From NCBI RefSeq assembly GCF_042431545.1, contig NZ_JBHLYX010000001.1: DNA of 64,000 nucleotides. One strand, given 5' to 3'. Each line of letters begins with the position of its first letter. The first letter of the stretch is position 1. Positions 58,766-64,000 of this stretch are shown here, piece after piece. The stretch comes from Pseudoalteromonas xiamenensis (GTDB lineage Bacteria; Pseudomonadota; Gammaproteobacteria; Enterobacterales; Alteromonadaceae). The position numbers and the translations under genes are program-made. The notes beneath the pieces are model-generated. The model saw only the letters and a list, made by a program, of their open reading frames with translations. It did not search any database and had not been told where the DNA came from.

Positions 58766-61207
58766 ATGAAAAAAATGTTACTCTCACTTGCAGTCACAGC
58801 AGCCCTCTCAGGATGTGGAGGCGGTGAAACCCTAGAAGAAATTAAAAACGAAACCCCGGTTATAAAGCCGTCTATAGCTGTAAAATTTGACCCTTCGGCG
58901 AGTGTTGTATCCGTTCCAAATGATTTGTTAATGAGTGGTACTAAAGACGGTACGCTCAATATGCCAGGTGAATTCAACGCAGCTGGCGAAGCCGTAGCGC
59001 GTGCTGCTTATGCGGACCCTCAAACTGCGTTAGGTGCGTTGGATGGTTGGTCTACGCAACTACCTTATGTGATTGATCTGTCCGTTCCACAAGGTGTGAG
59101 TTTAGATACCGCTTCGGTTTCAATGTCAGGAGCAGTGCGTCTTTTTGAAATGACGATGGGTGCAAGTCAAACAGACGCAGATTGTTCAGCTGTTCCAGCG
59201 GGCATCGCGTGTAAGGTCGTTGGTGAATTGACCTTTGGTCAGGATTTCGTCACCAAAGCGAATAGCACCAACAATGGTGTGATGATCGTGCCAATCAAGC
59301 CGTTCAAAACAAGCACTACTTACATCACCGTGCTGACAAATCAAATCAAAGATTCAGAAGGTCGCGGCATTTCTGCGTCTTCTACTTATACTCTCGTGCG
59401 CCAAGAAGCAGATCTTGTTACGCCTGCGCAAAAAAGTTTGCAAGCGGTTATTCGTAGTTACGAAAACGCGCTTGAATCACAAGCAGGTGTGAGCAAATCA
59501 GAGGTGATTTACACTGCTGCGATGACAACTCAGTCCGCGGGCAATGTGCTTGGCACAGTTAAAAAACTATTAGCGGCAGGCTTACAGCAAGGCAAAATGC
59601 CGACGATTACCGTTCCTGAGCAACCAACACTGTCTGTTGCAAACGTGTTTGCAGCTGGTGGGATGACGGACATACCTGTGCCATTTAGCGGTGTTCAATA
59701 CATTAAAGGTAGCATGATGTTGCCGATGTATACTAGTAAACCGCAGGCAACGGGCATTGATGCGTTAGCAGACACCTATTGGCAAGGTATGTGTGACAGT
59801 GCTGTTACGGTGCTTGGCTACAAAGCGGCAGTTGGCGATCAGTTCCCTGAAGCTCCTTTAGATAATAATCCAACAGACGCAATGTGTTATGGGTTAAGCG
59901 GTGGTGCGCTACGTGATTTAGGCATAGACCCAACTCGTCATTTGACTAAGTACAATAGCATTCCGAAGACGCAGTGGATGGCAAACGTTCCGGTACAAAT
60001 CACGAAGCCAATGGCTGACTTACAAGTGCTAAATGCTGTTCGTGCTTCACTGGGTCTTCCTGCTATGGCAATGCCTGCGACGGGCTGGCCTGTTGTGATT
60101 TTACAGCACGGTATTACGTCTAAGAAAGAAGACATGCTTGCTTTGACCGCTGCACTGTCACTTCAGGGTTTTGCTACAGTGGCTATCGATCATCCTATGC
60201 ATGGTGAGCGTGGTATTGATGTTGACGGTGATGGTGTTGATGATTTTAACGCAAGTACAAAATCAGTCTTGGCGTATATGAATTTGAGCAGTTTATTGGT
60301 TGCACGTGACAATCTACGTCAATCAGTGGCTGATTTGTTGTCGCTGCGCTTAGGTGTACATACAATCGCTCCAGTTCTAGGATTTAACACACAAGATGTG
60401 AGCTTTGTGGGTCACTCTTTAGGTTCAATTGTTGGTCCAAGCTTCCTTGCAAACGCAAATACACCATTAAATCCAGCTATCGACCCTTTGTTTAAAGTAA
60501 ACACGGCGGCGCTTGCAAGTGGTGGCAGTGGTATCGCAGGCTTCTTGTTGGAATCTGGTTCATTTGGTCCGTTCATTCAAGCATCTGTGCTGACATCTGC
60601 GGGTAACTTAATTTCGCAAGACTTTAATGCGTATCTTCAAGAAGGTGCAGTGGCGAACTGTGCTGCAACATTACCAAACCAAGAAGCTTATTTAACTTGT
60701 GGTTATAAGTCTTACGTAGCTGAAAAAACAGCAGCAGGTGATACAGCAACTTTAGCTGGTATTAACTCATTGATGACGACATTTGTGTTTGCCGCTCAAA
60801 CAGCACTAGATAGTGCTGATCCGATGAACTACGCAGCAGCTCTTAAAGCAACTGGTACGCCAGTTTATATGAGCGTTGTAGTCGGTAATAGTGAAGGCAA
60901 TAAACCGGACACGGTTATCCCACCTACAACTGCAAATCCGTTAGCAGGCAGTTTACCGCTTGCCGCGACGATGGGATTACAAGACGTAACGACATCTCAA
61001 CCATTGGGTGCAGCAGCAAGCTATGTGGTTCGTTTTTCTCAAGGTCACCATAGTTCAATTCTAACGCCTGCATTTAGTGTTGCAGCAGGAGGCACTGAGC
61101 TTGGTCATGCAAAAGCGAATCAAGAAATGCAATACCAAGTAGCAGCGTATCTCGCGTCTCGAGGACATATGTTGCCTATTCTTGATTCCTCGGTTATTGC
61201 AAACTAA
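58766..61207 (+). CDS. VolA/Pla-1-type surface lipase lipoprotein
   Basis: An 813-residue lipoprotein precursor with lipobox LSGC (cysteine 17) and a glycine run after it. The esterase domain has WPVVILQHGITSKKEDML (oxyanion region), VAIDHPMHGERG and the nucleophile elbow VGHSLGS (serine near 549); GHHSSILTPAF near the C-terminus probably holds the catalytic histidine. Vibrio cholerae VolA is a surface-exposed lysophospholipase of this family. Internal cysteines are paired in the second half. Monocistronic with a clear terminator. It probably frees fatty acids from external phospholipids (inference from family). Confidence 0.88.
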   Translation: MKKMLLSLAVTAALSGCGGGETLEEIKNETPVIKPSIAVKFDPSASVVSVPNDLLMSGTKDGTLNMPGEFNAAGEAVARAAYADPQTALGALDGWSTQLPYVIDLSVPQGVSLDTASVSMSGAVRLFEMTMGASQTDADCSAVPAGIACKVVGELTFGQDFVTKANSTNNGVMIVPIKPFKTSTTYITVLTNQIKDSEGRGISASSTYTLVRQEADLVTPAQKSLQAVIRSYENALESQAGVSKSEVIYTAAMTTQSAGNVLGTVKKLLAAGLQQGKMPTITVPEQPTLSVANVFAAGGMTDIPVPFSGVQYIKGSMMLPMYTSKPQATGIDALADTYWQGMCDSAVTVLGYKAAVGDQFPEAPLDNNPTDAMCYGLSGGALRDLGIDPTRHLTKYNSIPKTQWMANVPVQITKPMADLQVLNAVRASLGLPAMAMPATGWPVVILQHGITSKKEDMLALTAALSLQGFATVAIDHPMHGERGIDVDGDGVDDFNASTKSVLAYMNLSSLLVARDNLRQSVADLLSLRLGVHTIAPVLGFNTQDVSFVGHSLGSIVGPSFLANANTPLNPAIDPLFKVNTAALASGGSGIAGFLLESGSFGPFIQASVLTSAGNLISQDFNAYLQEGAVANCAATLPNQEAYLTCGYKSYVAEKTAAGDTATLAGINSLMTTFVFAAQTALDSADPMNYAAALKATGTPVYMSVVVGNSEGNKPDTVIPPTTANPLAGSLPLAATMGLQDVTTSQPLGAAASYVVRFSQGHHSSILTPAFSVAAGGTELGHAKANQEMQYQVAAYLASRGHMLPILDSSVIAN

Positions 61208-61222
61208 TCGACTTCTAAATAA

Positions 61223-61250
61223 GAAAGCCACTTCCGAGTGGCTTTTTTTT
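61223..61250 (+). terminator. Rho-independent terminator after the lipase gene
   Basis: AAGCCACT (61225-61232) pairs with AGTGGCTT (61237-61244) around TCCG, followed by eight T. Confidence 0.93.
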
Positions 61251-61291
61251 ATGGTCCAATAAAAGAAAATTGAAGTACGGAGTAGTGCAAA

Positions 61292-62287
61292 TTGGAATTT
61301 TTATATGAATATGGATTATTTTTAGCCAAATCGGTGACGGTGGTGGTCGCTATCGGCGCTATTGTTGCGCTGATTGTGTCAGCAGGCGTAAAGCCAACAA
61401 AGAAAGGCTCAATCGAAATTACCGATCTTTCGCAGCAGGTTAAAGAAGCCAAAGCGGACTTTCAGGCTCAGGTTCTTGATAAAAAAGAGTTTAAAAAATG
61501 GCATAAAGAAAACAAAAAAGAGGGTATCAAAAAGCCAGAAAGCACCACATTTGTAATCGACTTTAAAGGGTCCTTAGATGCGAATGAGGTTCAGTCGTTG
61601 CGTGAAGAAGTCACTGCGGTACTGCATTTTGCGGATTCAACGAAAGACAAAGTATTACTTAATCTTGAAAGTGGTGGTGGTGTTGTGCATGGTTATGGAC
61701 TTGCAGCATCACAGTTACAACGTATTAAAAGTGCGGGGATCCCGCTTACCATTGCAATAGACAAAGTAGCAGCGAGTGGCGGATATATGATGGCTTGTTT
61801 AGCTGACAAAATTGTTGCAGCGCCATTTGCTATTGTTGGCTCAATTGGAGTCATTGCGCAGATTCCTAATTTTAATAAATTGCTGAAAAAGCACGATATT
61901 GACTATGAACAGATTACCGCTGGGGAATATAAACGTACGTTAACGCTGTTTGGTGAAAACACGGACAAAGGGCGTGAGAAATTTAAAGAAGAAATTGAAC
62001 AGACTCACGGTTTGTTTAAGCAATTTGTAGCGGAAGCAAGGCCTAAAGTTGACATCGACAGAGTCGCAACAGGCGAACATTGGTTTGCCCGACAAGCGAT
62101 TGAATTAGATCTAGTGGATGAGCTTAAAACGAGTGACGAGCTAATCATTCAGGCAACAAATGATAGTAAAGTACTTAAGGTGCAATTCAAGACGAGAAAG
62201 TCACTGCCTGAGCGCTTAGGAGTGAGTGTCGCAGTTACTGTTGAAAAACTGTTTCAATCTGCGCTTAGTCGATTTAAGTATCAGTAA
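61292..62287 (+). CDS. sohB: Inner-membrane peptidase SohB
   Basis: A 331-residue S49 (SppA-like) protease. Start TTG at 61292 gives MEFLYEYGLFLAK, matching MELLSEYGLFLAK of E. coli SohB; GGAG lies about 9 nt upstream. One N-terminal membrane helix (about 10-32), then the catalytic serine 162 in DKVAASGGYMMAC and lysine 214 in GEYKRTLTLFG. In E. coli multicopy sohB suppresses loss of DegP. It lies downstream of yciK as in enterics, with the lipase gene inserted between. Confidence 0.95.
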   Translation: MEFLYEYGLFLAKSVTVVVAIGAIVALIVSAGVKPTKKGSIEITDLSQQVKEAKADFQAQVLDKKEFKKWHKENKKEGIKKPESTTFVIDFKGSLDANEVQSLREEVTAVLHFADSTKDKVLLNLESGGGVVHGYGLAASQLQRIKSAGIPLTIAIDKVAASGGYMMACLADKIVAAPFAIVGSIGVIAQIPNFNKLLKKHDIDYEQITAGEYKRTLTLFGENTDKGREKFKEEIEQTHGLFKQFVAEARPKVDIDRVATGEHWFARQAIELDLVDELKTSDELIIQATNDSKVLKVQFKTRKSLPERLGVSVAVTVEKLFQSALSRFKYQ

Positions 62288-62308
62288 ATCTCTTAGTTTC
62301 GGACAAGT

Positions 62309-62338
62309 AAAAAAGGCCGTCATGAACGGCCTTTTTTA
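62309..62338. terminator. Bidirectional terminator between sohB and the symporter
   Basis: AAAAGGCCGT (62311-62320) pairs with ACGGCCTTTT (62326-62335) with a 5-nt loop and a T run. Confidence 0.92.
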
Positions 62339-62412
62339 TTCTGATGACCCATCCTAAATAGCGTTGGTAGTTATCAAACTTAGTTTAGGACTCGTCATTC
62401 TTTTACAGAAGT

Positions 62413-63741
62413 TTAAAATTTTGGAGGGTAGTCTTCTAATTGCTTAGCAGCTTCAGGATCGTTAAATGTATCAACGTTAAGTTCCCCTTCGGACTTTGCA
62501 ACAACACACGTAACCATACAGTCTCCGGTAATATTTACCGCAGTGCGTGTCATATCGAGCAATCGGTCAACGCCGATGATAATGGCTATACCTTCAACAG
62601 GTAAACCAACTTGGTTTAGCACCATTGCAAGCATTATCAGGCCTACACCTGGCACGCCAGCGGTACCAACTGATGCGAGAGTCGCGGTCACGATTACCAT
62701 TAAGTAATCTTGAATAGTAAGGTCAATGCCGTAAACCTGTGCAATGAATACCGTTGCAACACCCTGCATGATTGCCGTGCCATCCATATTAATGGTCGCA
62801 CCAAGTGGTATAGTAAAAGAAGCGACAGAGTTCTTGGCGCCTAATTTTTTTGTTGCCGTTTCAAGGGTAACGGGCATAGTTGCACTTGAGCTTGATGTAC
62901 TAAATGCAAACATACACGCGTCTTCCATTTTCTTTAGGAATATTAATGGATTGAGACCTGTAAGTATTTTTAGAATCAAAGAGTAATTTACAAATGCATG
63001 GAAAAGAAGGGCAGCTACAACGACGCAAAAGTATTTAGCTAAGCTTTTAATAATTGATATTTCAATAGTCGTAAATAACTTAGCCATTAAACAGAATACG
63101 CCATAAGGCGCCAAATTCATCAAAATTGTAACTAGTTTAAGAACGACATTATTCAAATCATCGAAGAGCACCGCGACACGTTTTCCAGATTCACCACTTA
63201 ACGCCATCGCGATACCGAAAAGTAACGCGAATACGATTACTTGCAGCATGTTTCCAGATGCCATTGCATCAATTGGGTTGGTCGGAAACATACCAATAAT
63301 AACATCAACTAGACTTGGCGCTTGTTTTGCCTCATAGCTCGCATCGGTCGGGATAGTGACACCTTCACCTGGCGCAACAATCAGAGCAAAACTGATGGCA
63401 ACAGTGATAGCTATAGCTGTAGTGACCAGATAGAGAAACAGTGATTTTCCACCAAGTCGTCCTAATTTTTTAGGATCACTTAAACTACATGTACCGCAAA
63501 CTAAAGAGATAAAAACGAGAGGCACAACGAGCATTTTTAAGCTGGCAATAAAAATCTGACCGCCAATATTAAATAAGCCATCAACAAAAAAGTTCTTAAC
63601 AGGAAAATCAAAAAGGCCAAGGGGGATAACAATATCTTGTTGATCTCCAAGAATAAACTGGAGGCTAAGACCGATAAGTATACCAAGCAGCATACCTATT
63701 AGAATTTTTGTCGTTAAACTTATTGTTTTCAAATTGGACAT
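62413..63741 (-). CDS. Dicarboxylate/amino acid:cation symporter (DAACS family)
   Basis: A 442-residue membrane protein with GltP/GltT architecture: eight helices and two re-entrant loops. The signatures are FAFSTSSSSATMPVTLE (HP1), INMDGTAIMQGVATVFIAQ (helix 7) and GTAGVPGVGLIML (HP2), then VDRLLDMTRTAVNITGD with substrate-binding Asp/Arg/Thr/Asn in helix 8. It takes up glutamate, aspartate or C4-dicarboxylates with Na+ or H+. ATG 63741 (MSNLKTISLTTKIL) is chosen as the more usual start; the frame extends to 63792. Divergent from the lipoprotein at the right edge. Confidence 0.93.
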   Translation of the reverse strand: MSNLKTISLTTKILIGMLLGILIGLSLQFILGDQQDIVIPLGLFDFPVKNFFVDGLFNIGGQIFIASLKMLVVPLVFISLVCGTCSLSDPKKLGRLGGKSLFLYLVTTAIAITVAISFALIVAPGEGVTIPTDASYEAKQAPSLVDVIIGMFPTNPIDAMASGNMLQVIVFALLFGIAMALSGESGKRVAVLFDDLNNVVLKLVTILMNLAPYGVFCLMAKLFTTIEISIIKSLAKYFCVVVAALLFHAFVNYSLILKILTGLNPLIFLKKMEDACMFAFSTSSSSATMPVTLETATKKLGAKNSVASFTIPLGATINMDGTAIMQGVATVFIAQVYGIDLTIQDYLMVIVTATLASVGTAGVPGVGLIMLAMVLNQVGLPVEGIAIIIGVDRLLDMTRTAVNITGDCMVTCVVAKSEGELNVDTFNDPEAAKQLEDYPPKF

Positions 63742-63904
63742 AATTTGTACTAGTTGTTCTTTAAAATCCGTATAGCCTACCAGTCTCGGCAAATTTATAC
63801 AGAAAAAAACGACAATTTCTTAATAAAAAATTGTGATTTTCGAATCCGATATAGGTTAACATTGGTTAATTAAAATAACACGATTGACACTAGGGAGAGG
63901 GTTG

Positions 63905-64000
63905 AATGCCTTTAATTCGCTGGTTTTTATTACTAACTTTGAGTTTGCTGTTAACGGCGTGTGGTGGTGGTGGAACCATTACCAAAGACACCGGAACGGA
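63905..64000 (+). CDS. Lipoprotein, N-terminal fragment (cut by window edge)
   Basis: From ATG 63905, 32 codons are seen before the edge. They encode a basic, hydrophobic signal peptide and a lipobox LLTAC (cysteine 19), then GGGG. A GGGAGAGGG ribosome-binding region lies just upstream. The mature protein is outside the window, so nothing can be said about function. Confidence 0.7.

Noticed and set aside
1..64000. CRISPR arrays, prophage, integrative elements, transposons and toxin-antitoxin or defence islands
   Set aside because: No direct-repeat arrays, integrases, transposases, phage structural genes or recognisable defence genes beyond RecBCD were found.

Overview
The window looks like a chromosomal segment of a marine gammaproteobacterium of the Alteromonadales (Pseudoalteromonas/Colwellia/Shewanella neighbourhood). 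This is inferred from the AT-leaning composition, the many TonB-dependent receptors, the trp-rnm-yciO-scpAB-rluB-yciK-sohB gene order shared in part with Escherichia coli, and protein-level resemblance to E. coli DinG, PolB, PriC, RecBCD, PhoPQ, YciO, YciI and SohB. The genus cannot be fixed from sequence alone. No tRNA, rRNA, CRISPR array, integrase, transposase or phage gene was seen, so this is core and lineage-specific chromosome rather than a mobile island.

Layout. 1-968: start of a TonB-dependent receptor cut by the window edge. 1400-1834: an unknown protein built of two WDH...DVAYF repeats. 1831-6652 (minus): a tightly packed run dinG, TSUP permease, priC, HDAC-like deacylase, comFB-like, ybaM/rsmS. 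6725-9064: DNA polymerase II, divergent from dinG. 9285-17021: two paralogous modules, each a large TonB-dependent receptor, a hairpin terminator and a small lipoprotein with a conserved C-x14-C core; three promoters here share TTGAC(C/T)...TAGTAT. 17229-18989: a TetR repressor divergent from an Old Yellow Enzyme, with two matching 16-bp palindromes at the enzyme promoter. 19179-22428: a fusion of a PTS EIIC-like membrane domain with an EAL phosphodiesterase, next to a GGDEF diguanylate cyclase. 22495-31187: recC-recB-recD with overlapping or abutting genes and no ptrA.

31251-46972 is a mosaic of single genes and small operons: M20 and M14 hydrolases, an Mpo1-like protein, an FHA-winged-helix protein divergent from a CBS protein, a solute-binding-like protein, a TerB-like protein, a YfcH epimerase, an AI-2E family permease, a PepSY-PhoP-PhoQ-LprI-like four-gene operon, yciI, an NSS transporter, a CPBP protein, yciB and an HU-family gene.

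46997-53536 (minus) is a complete trp operon, trpE-G-D-C/F-B-A. Its leader is the most striking element in the window. It carries two complete attenuators in series, each with its own Trp-Trp-Trp leader peptide and its own rho-independent terminator. Divergent from it runs rnm(yciV)-yciO-scpA-scpB-rluB, followed by yciK, a VolA-like surface lipase, sohB, a dicarboxylate/amino-acid symporter and the start of a lipoprotein gene cut by the right edge.
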